From positions 17,542,595-17,606,594 of the forward strand of contig JACMZG010001908.1 in assembly GCA_018340805.1 (NCBI GenBank): a DNA stretch of 64,000 bases, read 5' to 3'. Shown one piece after another: positions 1 to 11,181 of the stretch (within the stretch, counting starts at the first letter, position 1; every line of letters starts with the position of its first letter). The notes under the pieces were generated by a model. That model was not told where the DNA came from. It ran no database searches and saw only the letters and a list, made by a program, of their open reading frames with translations. This DNA is from Microvelia longipes (lineage: Eukaryota > Arthropoda > Insecta > Hemiptera > Veliidae). The translations under genes were made by a program, and so were the position numbers.

Positions 1-614
1 CTCTATTAAAAAATAAAATTCTCTTTTATTTTATTCTATACTATTACTGACTGTGGTAAAAATATATAATTAAAGGTGTTGGAATTTTACCCGAAATTCT
101 TTCTTTTACTCTGTTACTGGGAGATAGTGTTTATATCAGTAGAATTAAATCTAGTGAAACTATACCCCGCGGTGCTACAATCATGCTTCCCGACTTTTGA
201 AAACTAATAGCTTGAGTTTCACTCCACATTCTTGTCATTTCTCATTTACTTTTTACTACTTTTAAATGTTTAAAAACATTATTACTGGCTTTAAAAATTT
301 TAAATTTAATTTATTTTAAATAAAGTTTTACTTTTTCTATTTTAAGAGTTTACTTACGTTATTTATACAAATACGCAGCAAAAGCAGTATGTTCATTTCA
401 AAAGTACCAATCTTCAAAATGTGACATAAAAACAATCTCTTAAGATTTTTTATCTATTAAGGTTAAAGAAAATCTTTGAAGTACAGAACTTACATACAAG
501 ACTTACACAAAACAGTCCCCTATAAAACCCCCTAGGCGTTGAGAGCGCGGAAGTTATGTTTTACACGTTTTGGCATGGTATACGAAAAAGCATGCATAGA
601 TTACCTACACTTAC
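1..614. other. AT-rich non-coding DNA
   Basis: No gene or repeat recognised. Two minus-strand GTAAG-like sites near 350 and 500 follow only short, AT-rich open stretches, so they were not called as exons. Confidence 0.6.
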
Positions 615-734
615 GCACACACACACACACACACAAGATATATATATAAATATTTATATATATTATATATATATTATATATATATATATAATATATATAT
701 ATATATATAATATATATATATATAATATATATAT

Positions 735-796
<62 letters not shown>

Positions 797-826
797 TATA
801 TTATATATATTATATATATATATATG
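615..826. repeat. (CA)n then (TA)n microsatellite
   Basis: About 20 bases of CA repeats run into about 190 bases of TA repeats with occasional TAA interruptions. Long open frames rich in Tyr and Ile across it are products of the repeat, not genes. Confidence 0.95.
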
Positions 827-1993
827 TCTCCAAATTTGATTATTTTATGTTATTATTTTTTTGCCTGATTAGATGTCATAAGATTATCTTAATTATAATA
901 ATTATAAGACCGTCTAATATCTTAACTTTCTATATTACTTTCTATGTAATATAACATATATTTTTTGACATTAAATATTTTATGATAAGTCGTGTAAGAC
1001 CATTGTACATGACAAATAGTTATAATGACGAAAATAGTATTTTAAATTCGATGTGAGATATATAAGATATTATTTTTTTACAAGAGATATCAATCATACG
1101 ATATTTTACAATATGTAATAAATTAAGCTATTCTTTCGAAACGACTGATTTAACTAAGAAACAGGTCTAAATTATAGTTAAACAAAATTATCTTAAACTA
1201 CGGGGTCAAATTTTTACAGTTAATACAAATTTAGATAAAAATTGACGAATTTAATCTTTGATTAGGTTTGGAAATTTCCTGTCTATCTGTTGAGGTATTC
1301 TGATTATAAGATTAACATAAGGTTAACTGGTCAGTAAATTTAACCTAAAATTGATAACACTATACTAACACCGCAACAACCTCACAGCTATCACGTTTTG
1401 TTTACACTACGCCGTGTAACATTACACCAATTCTCGTAATAAACCTGATAATTCTGTAATTCAATACAACAAAGACTGCGGTCAGCAAAATTGACAAATA
1501 TTCGAAAAATTTGTTATAATGAATTCTTCGAAATTCTAGGTCAATGACATTCAAAAAATTTAAATGACATAATTTTCTTTTGAGAGCTTAAGTTTTTAAG
1601 TTATAAGCTTAAGGTCATACCGAAAAATGGGGTGAAATCCTCTAAAAATGTAAATATTTCAGCTTGTAAGAAATCTAAAAAACTATTATTTTCTTATTTT
1701 AATTTCTGTTAAATTTACGATTTGTTTCGATCTTTTAGTAGTAGAGCTTTTTGCATTTAGTAAACTGTTTAAAGAACTTCTTAAAAAATCCTTAGTAATT
1801 AAGAAATTCGTAAAAAAATGCTTGTAGCAAATTTGTCTGAAACCGGATGGACAAAAATTAACTTTACCCAAATCTGACCCAAAACGAATTTGATCAAAAT
1901 TGACTGAAATCAAAACAATCAAATTTTACTTTACCTGAACCGAATTGGTTCAACCGATTGACCATAATTTGACATAAAACGAATATATTACAA
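827..1993. other. AT-rich non-coding DNA
   Basis: Nothing recognised. A minus-strand open frame at 1686-1922 has no recognisable domain and lies in low-complexity sequence. Confidence 0.55.
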
Positions 1994-2150
1994 CACACGG
2001 TTATAATCAGTGGACAGCTGGGAAAAATAATGCAAGGAGCCAATAAGGTTAGTCCTTAATGTTAAACCACACCCACAAATTCATATCAAGCCAACCTTAT
2101 TAGTTCCTAAATACTATTTTCCCACGCTGCTAACTGATTATAACCGTGTG
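1994..2150. mobile_element. Hairpin MITE, family A, copy 1
   Basis: A 157 bp element whose ends are inverted repeats starting CACACGGTTATAATCAGT, and which is inverted-repeat through most of its length: the inner AGCCAATAAGGTTAGT block returns inverted as CCAACCTTATTAGTT. A second copy lies at 5287-5452. It has no coding capacity. The superfamily is not clear, because I could not define a target duplication. Confidence 0.85.
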
Positions 2151-5099
2151 CTATACTATAAAACATATTTGACTCACATCAAGTGACAGCATTTTCATTT
2201 ACTACACAGACAGTCGTACTAAAAGAAAAAAATGATTTAATAAAGTCAAAATAAATAAAAGGAAGCATAAAATAAAACAATTAAGGGTAATTTAAAAAAA
2301 AAAAAAATTTATTTGTCAAAATTTAATATTAAATACATTTTTAAACCTTTAGCTTCCTTTAGAATACAATTTTTATTAAAACTGAGGATACACAGTATAC
2401 TTTATACACGTATTCATTTAATACTTATTATCCGATGTGGGAGGAGATTATTAAGTTTATTCACCTATTGTTTTAACTCAAAATTATTTTGGTTTTATTT
2501 TACCCGAGAATTTTTTAAATTAAAAATAATTCAGTCGGGAAACACGAAGGAAAATATTAAAATGATGCTTTTAAAGGAAAAATGCCACAAAGGTTAAATA
2601 AATCTGACGTTTAAAAGTAATGATTTGTACTTAAAGAAACAATATATTAAATAAAATAAAAAATAATATAATTGTTTGCTCTTTTTATATTTTTTATAAG
2701 TAGTAATAAAGCTAAACTTTGTGAATTAAATTTACTTTGTAATCTAAAGAAGAGATTTAATTGTGAACAAAAATTAAATTGAGGAGCAATGGTTTAAAAT
2801 TAGACAAAAGTTGTCTTGTATTTTTGATCACTTTACCATAGAGCTGGAAATAATTATATTTTATCCATTCTTAAAAAAAGTGCCTAATATTAGATTCTAA
2901 AAAAATTTAAATTTCTGATTTATTACTAATAAAATAATTCTTTGAAGTCATGGAAGATTTATTAAAATGGTAACTATCCGTTAAATCGGTAGACATCATT
3001 GCATTATTACGCTAATTTCATTTCAGAGGTTATCACTTAACGATACCTTATTATAGCCAGAAATATTATATTTAACCTTCATGGTTATACTAAACTGATT
3101 AAGTAATTTTAACAGCAATATGCTAGAGCGAAAGAAATTTTAATTATTGGATTATCTCGGATGTCCTACAAATAATTTCCTTTTTGATAATTTCCTTTCT
3201 GATAAGATATAATGTGATAAAGTAAAATGGTTTGAATTACATAATTTTGCGAAAGAATGAAAGTAAAGGAATAAATTTGAATTTAAACAAATGTTGGCAA
3301 AATTGAGCAACAATTTTTTTTTTTTTTTTTTTTTTTAAGGGCGTTAATTGATCCAAAAGTTAGAATCAGAATTAGAGATAATAGTAGAAGACAAGACACC
3401 AAAAATTTGGCTGTTTAGGTAAAGGAAAATAACTCCTTGTTTATTGTACTTCACAAGCAATTTACTACTAATTTTATCCAGTAAACATGTTGTTATTATA
3501 CTAAGTTATAGGGGAAAAAAATAACTATATTACACTATAGATCTAAAAAGTTCATAATTTTTAACTATTTTTTTCTTATCAAAACAAATGTTGTTTAAGC
3601 TTCAACCCCTTTTGAAGTTGGTACTAGATGGGTTTATCTAGCTACATAGTATTTACCACCAACGTATGTGTTTATACAGCTTCATTATTTATCCAGCTAC
3701 ATAAGTGTTTATCACCTACATACGTGTTTATCCAGCTACATACATGTTTATCACCTACATATGCGTTTATCCAGCAACATACGTGTTCATAGAGCTAATT
3801 TAAATTTTAAATGGTTATTCGATATAAGTTTTTTTCATATTTTAAGCTCAAGCTTTTAAATGTTATCAATTTATCAAAATTGCTCACTTCTTCGCGGTTA
3901 TCATTTTTATATAAATTGAAACGTTGATTAAATTGTGTAGTGTAGAGACTAAAAATACACCAAAAGTACTCGAAAATCACTTAATATTCTAAATTAAACC
4001 GATTTAAATTTTAATCATACAACTAATTAATTAATTTAAAGCTATAAGTGAATATTTTTAATTTTAGACAATCTCCTAGTTTCTTAATTAGACTAAGAAA
4101 AAGTATTTTTATTAAAATTAAACATAATTTAAGCTTGGTTGCTCTCAAAATTTCCTCTTTTGATATCACTTCAAGTAATTTATACTTATTAATAAAACTT
4201 TTAAAACATTTTTTCTTGTTTAAAAATAGAAAAATTATGTATATTATTATATCTTGTTTAAAGTGTAAAATTATATCAGATCTGAAAATCAAAACCGCGC
4301 CACTAACCACACTCATTCTAAGCAAGTGTTTTTCCAATATTTTAACTTAGTCGAGAATAAATAGGTGTACTTGATATATTATTTGATACATATTTTATTT
4401 ATAAATAAAGCCTAATATAAATCAAATTTAATTAGTGTGGTGAACATTTATAAATAAAATTAACCACAGTTTTCAGGTGGTAAACGAGTATTTGTCTTTA
4501 TATATTGCAAAATTAAATATAGAACACATAGGGGGGTATTTTTGAGCACTAAGAAACATATATATGTATATAATAATTCTGTCAAATTTACATCAAAATC
4601 TCTACGCCCAGTCACATCATGTCCGAGGGTCAGAGCCTAGCATTTATTTTTTAAGCCCTTTTATTAGCCCTTAACTTTTTAACTCCTCCGTCATCTGAAC
4701 ACCTTTATAAGTAAAACTTGGTGGAAACTTGGAAGGGAAAACATTAAAAACAAGCCGCCATGAATAGATCGCTTCCCTATCTCATCTTCCAAGTATCTAG
4801 GATACATTTATATTTTTTGTGTTATTGTAGTGTCGCTTTTCGGACCTATTTATAACTGGAATAGTTTGAGAACTAAGCTAGCCAAGGATAAGGTTGGATG
4901 TCTATCGGTTCAGAGCCTTAAAAATAGAACTAGAAATTTAATTTAATTTAATTTTAATAAATTAAAACCGGTTAAGTTGTAGTTAATTGTTACAATTTTA
5001 TCGTTTGATATATATAATTTTATGAAAACAAATCACGGTTAGATATGCAGAGTATACAACTAGTAGTACGACAAACTGATTCAGGACAACATCATAAAC
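2151..5099. other. AT-rich non-coding DNA with a poly-T run
   Basis: Holds a run of about 27 T near 3311-3337 and the short tandem array listed separately. Overlapping open frames on both strands at 4023-4350 are AT-rich mirror images of each other, with no family resemblance. Confidence 0.55.
3630..3797. repeat. Degenerate 18-20 bp tandem array
   Basis: Alternating units built on GTTTATCCAGCTACATAC and GTTTATCACCTACATAC, about eight copies with small length changes. Confidence 0.8.
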
Positions 5100-5165
5100 C
5101 AGAGGCGCGTGAAGTCCGCCTCTGTCCGCATGCTGGGTAAATTGCTTTGAAAGGCGTCCTTCTAC
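5100..5165 (+). repeat. Fragment of the tRNA-like SINE family (core only)
   Basis: Contains GTCCGCATGCTGGGTAAAT followed by CTTTGAAA, matching the core GTCCGCAAGCCGGGC-AAATT-CTTTGAAA found in five other places in the window. The opposite strand has an open frame across it that looks like an exon, but the repeat match explains it. Confidence 0.65.
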
Positions 5166-5286
5166 ATTTAATAATCCATATCTGCGTAGGTTTCCGTTTT
5201 ATGCTTGATAACTTGAGTACAAGAATTACAACTCCTTAGATATTATTTTCTAAAATTTTCCGAGAAGCTCCACAAATATAATATAA

Positions 5287-5452
5287 CACAAGATTGTAAT
5301 CAGTTGACAGCGTAGGAAAATAAAGATAAATAATAAGGGAGCCAATAAGGTTAGTTCTGGATGTTAAACCACGCCCACATCTTCATATCAGGCCAACCTT
5401 ATTGGTTCATCAACACTATTTTCCCACGCTGTCAACTGATTATAAGCGTGTG
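5287..5452. mobile_element. Hairpin MITE, family A, copy 2
   Basis: A 166 bp second copy of the element at 1994-2150. The right end reads, inverted, CACACGCTTATAATCAGTTG, and the inner GGAGCCAATAAGGTTAGTT block is shared with copy 1. It has drifted by substitutions and a short insertion in the left arm. Confidence 0.85.
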
Positions 5453-5575
5453 CCATACTATAGTATACCAGTAGAGGCGGGGAAAATCCTAGATCTTAGC
5501 TATTATGTCACTAGGACGGTTTTTACCGGCCAGGAATAGCACGAAAACCTTGTAAAGATTAGTATAAACTAAGCT

Positions 5576-5581
5576 TTTATT
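5576..5581 (-). terminator. Poly(A) signal AATAAA of the predicted secreted-peptide gene
   Basis: AATAAA on the - strand, about 106 bases after the stop codon at 5687. The position fits a short 3' UTR for the terminal exon 5687-5797. Confidence 0.4.
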
Positions 5582-5686
5582 TAGTGTATAGAAAAGAATA
5601 GTTTTGCATTAATAATATGATAAATATTTGATCAATTGATTAACAAGAAATGATTTAGCTCAAGTTATGAAGCATAAATAGAAAAC

Positions 5687-5797
5687 TTAGGCTAAAAATT
5701 GCCTTTTTAAATAGGAAGCGAGCAGCAAGCAGATCGATTCCAGGATGTTTAACCGAGGGTCGTAAATTCGATTGATCAAATTGTATTTTTCTGATAT
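5687..5797 (-). CDS. Predicted terminal exon of a small secreted-peptide gene
   Basis: Read on the - strand, a strong acceptor (pyrimidine-rich TCTCTATTCTTACAG) ends at 5798. In phase 0 the exon then gives 36 codons (ISEKYNLINRIYDPR..., ending ...YLKRQFLA) and a TAA at 5687, followed by AATAAA. Phase 0 is exactly what the upstream signal-peptide exon at 8343-8435 delivers, so the two would join into a 67-residue pre-protein with no cysteine motif or dibasic array that I recognise. A second frame (phase 2) is also open through this exon and reads like protein (FDQSNLRPSVKHPGIDLL...), which would need another exon in between. I recognise no family; the exon is an inference from splice signals, frame and poly(A) site. 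Confidence 0.35.
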   Translation of the reverse strand: MSEKYNLINRIYDPRLNILESICLLLASYLKRQFLA

Positions 5798-5988
5798 CTG
5801 TAAGAATAGAGATATTATTACTAGACGAGTACTATTGATTAAATTTTGAAACATCGAATAAATAACCTGACTATCTTCGACTACTAACATAATCAAATAA
5901 ACGGAACAAATTCACAGTAACTTATACTACTTTCGTAAAACATTTAAAATTCAAATCATGTGCGGGAAGCCGAAGAAAATTGAATTAT

Positions 5989-6215
5989 TATAACCTTACC
6001 CCCATCTAGGAAAAGGTTTAAATAAGGTTACACAAAGCAGTTGAGAGCCCTAAAATTATGTTTCAAGCCTCTCAATGTGTTAACCATAGAAAAATATACT
6101 AGAGGGGGCATAGCCTATCTCAATACATTGGGAGGCCTGAAACATTATTTTTGGGCTCTTAGGGGCTCTGTGTAACCTCAATGAAACCTCCTTTAAGAGT
6201 AGGTTAAGGTTTTAC
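5989..6215. mobile_element. Hairpin element (MITE-like)
   Basis: Two arms of roughly 70-90 bases are inverted copies: the left GGTTACACAAAGCAG...AGAGCCCTAAAATTATGTTTC is mirrored on the right by GAAACATTATTTTTGGGCTCT...CTGTGTAACC. No coding capacity. Confidence 0.75.
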
Positions 6216-7065
6216 TGATTATTTTATTATATTTTAGCGAAGGTTGTCAGGTTACTTTTCGTTGTTCAAAATTTAACCTATAGGGCCCTCTCTAGTAATA
6301 ATCTCTATTGTGTTAACATAGTAATATATCTATACCTTCTAGCAATAAATCTCTGTCTGTAAGTAATATAGGGAAAATGTGAAACAGACGTTAAACCTTC
6401 GATAAAGACATTATAGCATTTATTACATTCATTTGTTGTGAATAAAAAAATTTTAATGAATAATTAATAATGAAATTTAAAAGTTATCTAAAATTAAAAG
6501 TTAAAAGTTCGTTATTTCAAAAAAAAGATTTAGAATTTGAAAACCAATTAAAATTGGATTCACTAAAATCTCTTGGCCCTTAGCGGTGTATTTACTTCGT
6601 GGATTTACTCAGAGAGATCACATTTATATTGGCTGTATTTAGCGATTTGCCTGTATTATAGCTTTGTTACATCTATAATAATTACTCAGCAAGTTTTGCT
6701 TATTTAAGTATCAATTTAACATGTTGCCAATTATATTAAGCTAAATACATTCTAAGGGAACTAACTATATGTAATATATGGTAAAATGTTAATACTAAAC
6801 AATTATTATAATTATCTTTCCTTTTTATTTTATTATTGTAGTTTTAAAATATTTTTTTTTAATGATTGAAGCTAAAAATGTTGTTTTTGATCTCCTACTA
6901 GCATTGTATTGAGTTTGTCTCAATGATTTGAAGTTTTGCAATTATAGGTCCCGTAAAAAGACATTTATATTTTCAGTTTCGACATATTAAAACTAAAATT
7001 CAAAAAATTTTAAAATATGAACTTAAAAATAAATAATGTTATAGAATATTAAGTAATAAAATATA
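6216..7065. other. AT-rich non-coding DNA (probable intron of the predicted secreted-peptide gene)
   Basis: Nothing recognised. If the two-exon model is right, 5798-8342 is its intron and this segment lies inside it. Confidence 0.45.
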
Positions 7066-7890
7066 AAAATCGGGTACGGGGTACCTCGGAACTTTACCTC
7101 ATTATATCGGAATCGCTACGCTCATCCCAGATTCGGAATCGCTACGCTCATCCCAGATTCGGAATCGCAACGCTCATCCCAGATTCGGAATCGCTACGCT
7201 CATCCCAGATTCGGAATCGCTACGCTCATCCCAGATTCGGACTCGCTCCGCTCGTCCTCGGAAATACAAGTCGTTACATTTATACTGAAACACGTTTTCG
7301 GACACGTTTCACTCGTCCTCAGATAGTAAATACATTCGTTTCATTCCCAGTGGTCATTTATCCAGGCACTGAACACGCTCGATGCTGCTTAACTTTTATG
7401 ATCCACCAAAAAATACAGATAGACTGTCGCATTAACGAAACTTAGTACACTTATTTATTACGTCAAGGGTACAATTTAAAAAAAAACTTATACAAATCAT
7501 TTGATAAATATTGAACTAATGCTGATAATGAGATGAAACTTAGCACATATGTTAGTCTTATACATGAGTGCCATATTTCAATCAGATTGCATCATTTTTC
7601 CGGGTTTTGTAATTTTTGCTGAGTTATTAATCCGGGTTAATGACGTCATAAAAAATCCGAATAGCACAACTACAGCGAAAGACTGATTTTTGCACAACAT
7701 TTCAACTTTCTAGCATAAATACACTGGGTGCTACGATGATAACAAACATACACACACACATACAGACAGACAAATTTGCAAAAAACAATCATGAGGCATT
7801 AAAAACACCCTTAACGCATAATTCCGGATTTTTTTTGCAAAAATAATATTTATCCTATATACCTACGGTATGCATGAGTAAAAGTAAAAA
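7066..7890 (-). mobile_element. 5S-promoter element, copy A (full length)
   Basis: On the - strand it starts near TTTTTACTTTTACTCATGCATACC, carries the 5S-like block at about 7345-7400 (GTTAAGCAGCATCGAGCG, then a degenerate C-box) and ends ...GTACCCGATTTTT. Just before the end the short GCTACGCTCATCCC motif has expanded into five tandem 26 bp units. No protein is encoded. Confidence 0.85.
7107..7262. repeat. 26 bp tandem array inside 5S-element copy A
   Basis: Units starting TCGGAATCGCTACGCTCATC at 7107, 7133, 7159, 7185 and 7211, plus a diverged sixth. Four are almost identical. Confidence 0.95.
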
Positions 7891-8342
7891 TTGAATAAAT
7901 AAAAATTAATTTTAGATTATTAGGTTATAAAGATAAAATTTATAGAACTAGTGCAAGAATTATATTTTTATTCCAAAAGCTCTTAATTAGAGAAAGTTAG
8001 AAAAAAAGGAAAACTATAAAACCAAAAGTAGTGAAGTAAAGCGTAAAACGAAATAAAAATAAAACAAATAAATAAAAACAAATAGTTATCTTTCACAAAA
8101 ATACAAAGGTTATGAAAATAATTTACAAGGTCTCAAACTTACTTAATTAGAGTCATTTTTTATTACGGATCTTATTTAATAAATTTTAATAAATAAATTT
8201 AAGCACTTTTGAAAAAAAAAATAGTAATAAAATAAGGGAATAAGTGAAAAATTATGAATAAGGCAAATATCATAATAAAGAATAAATATTTAAAGTTTTA
8301 AGAAGAAGTAAATTTTTTTTTTATATAAAATGTTGTACTTAC
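7891..8342. other. AT-rich non-coding DNA (probable intron)
   Basis: Nothing recognised apart from the donor GTAAGT at its right edge (- strand, 8342). Confidence 0.5.
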
Positions 8343-8435
8343 TTCCGAGAAATCATCTCTGGGAAGTCTGCTGTTGAAAATCGAAGCAGCTTTTGTTTGC
8401 GATAAAACAGCAACGAATAAAATAACCGGATACAT
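8343..8435 (-). CDS. Predicted first coding exon: signal peptide of a secreted protein
   Basis: On the - strand an ATG at 8435 (A at -3, in-frame stops upstream) opens 31 codons: MYPVILFVAVLSQTKAAS then IFNSRLPRDDFSE. The first 17 or 18 residues are a typical signal peptide, with a hydrophobic core and small residues before a likely cut after Ala17. The frame ends exactly at a strong donor, GAA|GTAAGT, in phase 0. Upstream lie a plausible initiator and TATA box (8634-8660), giving a 5' UTR of about 199 bases. No repeat family covers the exon. The best downstream partner in the window is 5687-5797, in matching phase. I do not recognise the product; it may be a secreted peptide, or the start of a longer protein with exons I missed. 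Confidence 0.5.
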
Positions 8436-8633
8436 TATTATATTATTAATTAATTAAAAAAGTCTAAATAGTTTTTTTCTTTAAAAATTAAAGCTATCAC
8501 TTTTAAAGTTCTCAAATATAAATAAAACTTAACTTTGTAAAGTTTATTTTTAAAAATTTAAAAATTAATCGAAATAAAAATTTAGTAAGCGAAGCGAGTT
8601 GTGACTTTTTACTCGAGATAGATGTGGAATGAC

Positions 8634-8660
8634 TGACCGGCCGGCGCCGCTAGCGTTATA
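8634..8660 (-). promoter_or_regulatory. Core promoter (TATA plus initiator) of the secreted-peptide gene
   Basis: On the - strand TATAAC begins at 8660, and an arthropod-type initiator TCAGTC spans 8636-8631 with its A (+1) at 8634, a spacing of 26 bases. The stretch between them is the only CpG/GC-rich patch nearby (GCGGCGCCGGCCGG). Confidence 0.4.
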
Positions 8661-11103
8661 TTGGAACCAAACCCCCACCCCCTCTTCCCCACCCTTATTC
8701 TTTCTTTTTCCATGAAATAATTTCTTTCTTTTCTTTCCTTCTCCTAATCATTCCATTCATAAAACTTATTTTATCTCCTATATATCATAATTAAGTTGTA
8801 ACCTCGATATATAAAGTAATTGAAAGATATATTTGAAAGATAATTGATGTGAAAATGATTAAATTTGATAACATGCTTTTTAAACAATTAAGTCATGATG
8901 ACAAAATATTATTAATACAAATGTCATCATCAGGTTCACAAACAAATAACATATTTATTTAGTATACCCTATTGTATCCTATTAAGCAAAATAATAATAT
9001 TTTAACGCATATATACTTACTAGTTCTTGGTTGTCAGCTCCTCAAACAAAATGAATTATTGACAACAACCTCATAAACGTAAATTTCTTATTAAAGTTCG
9101 CTAAAGCAAATATGGGACTACAGATTTAATTATTAAATGTGTAGGATCTCAAAAAATCACAACAAATCGAAAAATAGGTTTTGGATTTAAGCGCGGTATT
9201 TTATTGTCCAAACGGCAAATCCAATTTGAACAAAATCCAATTTTAACTTGGTACTTAAATCAGGAATTGATCATACGTTAAACAAACGTATAATCAAAAC
9301 CTTCAAAAAAAATTTAAAGTACCCAAATAATTAAAAATAAGTATTCTAATTTCTAAAATAATATCCAAAATTTTTCCAATATCTATTTTTGAGTATTTTT
9401 GGTTCATCAAATCATCAACCAAATTTTTGCCCATCAGAGTTCAAATAATTACATTAAATATTTATTACATAACACATTTAATTATTTTTTTGCTAAATTT
9501 TATGCAAAGTTTGTTATCAAAAATTTATTGTTCGACATTTGTTATCTTTTTATATCGAAATATTTTGCAATTACTGAAAATTCAGAATTATAATAGAATT
9601 TTGATGTTGAACGATTCAAAACCAAGCTACTGAATGGTACTAAGCTTCTCTATTTTATTTCAGCAATCATGAACACATGGGGCGTTTTATCTACTGCATG
9701 GATAATATTCATTACCCATGTTCATTTTTCGCTAACATTTTACGATTCGTGAGCAAAACGTAATATTTGGATTTAAAATAACTTAATTTTTTAAGTAATC
9801 CTGAGAAGTACAGAATTTTCTAGAACATACCTCGTACCTAACATTAAGTACCTTAAAAAATCGAAGTACCTCTTTCTTTTATGCTTGCCCTTTGTGTCAA
9901 ACTTGGAACTGAGATATTACACGTCCTCGGCCCTTCGGCTCAAACGGCCCTCTGGGGCCATATAGACTTATATGTATAGTGATAGTGATAATGATATGGG
10001 GGGAGTGGTAGTAACTACCAGGCAAGTAGGCCACGTTGTTGGGCCCTTTTTGCCAGCTCCCTAAGATAGTGTTCTACTCCTTTTAATTTCAAGTGTGGGT
10101 ATATTTTATGTAATCTAGACAGAAGAGCCGTGAATTTCTATGGTTCCTCTCATGCTTTTTCGAGCAATCATACATATGTATTTTCACTAGGTAACGGCCC
10201 TGTATCAGGTCGTGTATTTAGATAGCACCTTGGATCTTCACCTTGTAAAAAATAAGTTTTCATGCAAGGTCACAAAAAATCTGGCATTAGGCGATATTTC
10301 AAATATTTGGAAATTTAGACAGTTTAATGCCCAAGCCTATTAAAGCTTACAGTAGTGAAATACCGTGTTATTTCTAAGTAACCAGCCCACTTATCGCTCG
10401 AACGTGACATTACCTCAATTCCTTTTATTTTAAAGTCTGTCTGAACATCGAGGATGGTTTGACTTTTTGGAAATAAAACTTCAATGACACGAACAAAAAT
10501 TTATTATTTAAGTCGAAGATTAAATTAAAAGAAATTCTTTTGTTTCCAAATGAAGGAATTGATAATTTTTCATATTATAGTGAAGTTTTTATAAAAATAT
10601 ACGCTTATGAGGTTGTAACATTTTCTATTTGAAAACTTGTGAGGTTGTTTGAAAACCTTCAAACGATTCTAAAAGAATCGACTATTAAAATTCCTAAATA
10701 GTTTTTCCAAGCAATTCTAGTTCTTTTGTAAAACGCCCTCAAAAGAACAAAAATGGTTAGTCTCTAATTTAGAGTGTCACCATTTCATTCTTGTATAAAA
10801 TAATATATCAGTTCTAAGAATATTTTTGTTCAGACTTGGAAAACCGAGTATTACTTCGCCCCTCCTTTTATCTTAGCCTTTAGCTAAAACTTAAACAAAT
10901 CCCTCATTTATTTTGACCTTATTCTGTTAAATAATTAATTTTAATTAAAATCTACAGAAAAAGGTACATTCTAAAAATAACAATTAAATTACAAAATTTT
11001 GATCAATTTAACTTAAAGTAAATTAATTATTTATTTAAAAGAATGGGGTTACTAAACTTGCAATAGGGGTTTAAGGACTTTATAAATAGATAAAATAATT
11101 ATA
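8661..11103. other. Non-coding DNA, mostly AT-rich
   Basis: A pyrimidine/C-rich tract lies at 8670-8760. A GC-rich patch at 9920-10050 (CCTCGGCCCTTCGGCTC and following) has no open frame of note. A minus-strand GTAAGT donor at 9018 could end an upstream non-coding exon of the gene at 8435, but nothing else supports it. Confidence 0.5.
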
Positions 11104-11181
11104 AAAAAACAGGTACGAGTACAGAGTACCTCGGTAATTTTTCCTCGTAAAATCGGACTCCCTTCGCTCCTATAGCTTTAA
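11104..11181 (-). mobile_element. 5S-promoter element, copy B (3' terminal fragment)
   Basis: Matches the last about 75 bases of the family, including GAGGTACTCTGTACTCG-type sequence and the closing T-run; the rest is missing. Confidence 0.55.

Noticed and set aside
355..440. Minus-strand MNILLLLRICINN before a GTAAGT donor
   Set aside because: Thirteen AT-rich codons with no other support; such combinations are expected by chance.
5100..5240. Minus-strand frame resembling a conserved domain (GLLNVEGRLSKQF...)
   Set aside because: The GC-rich part is the SINE-family core found at five other sites, and stops close the frame on both sides.
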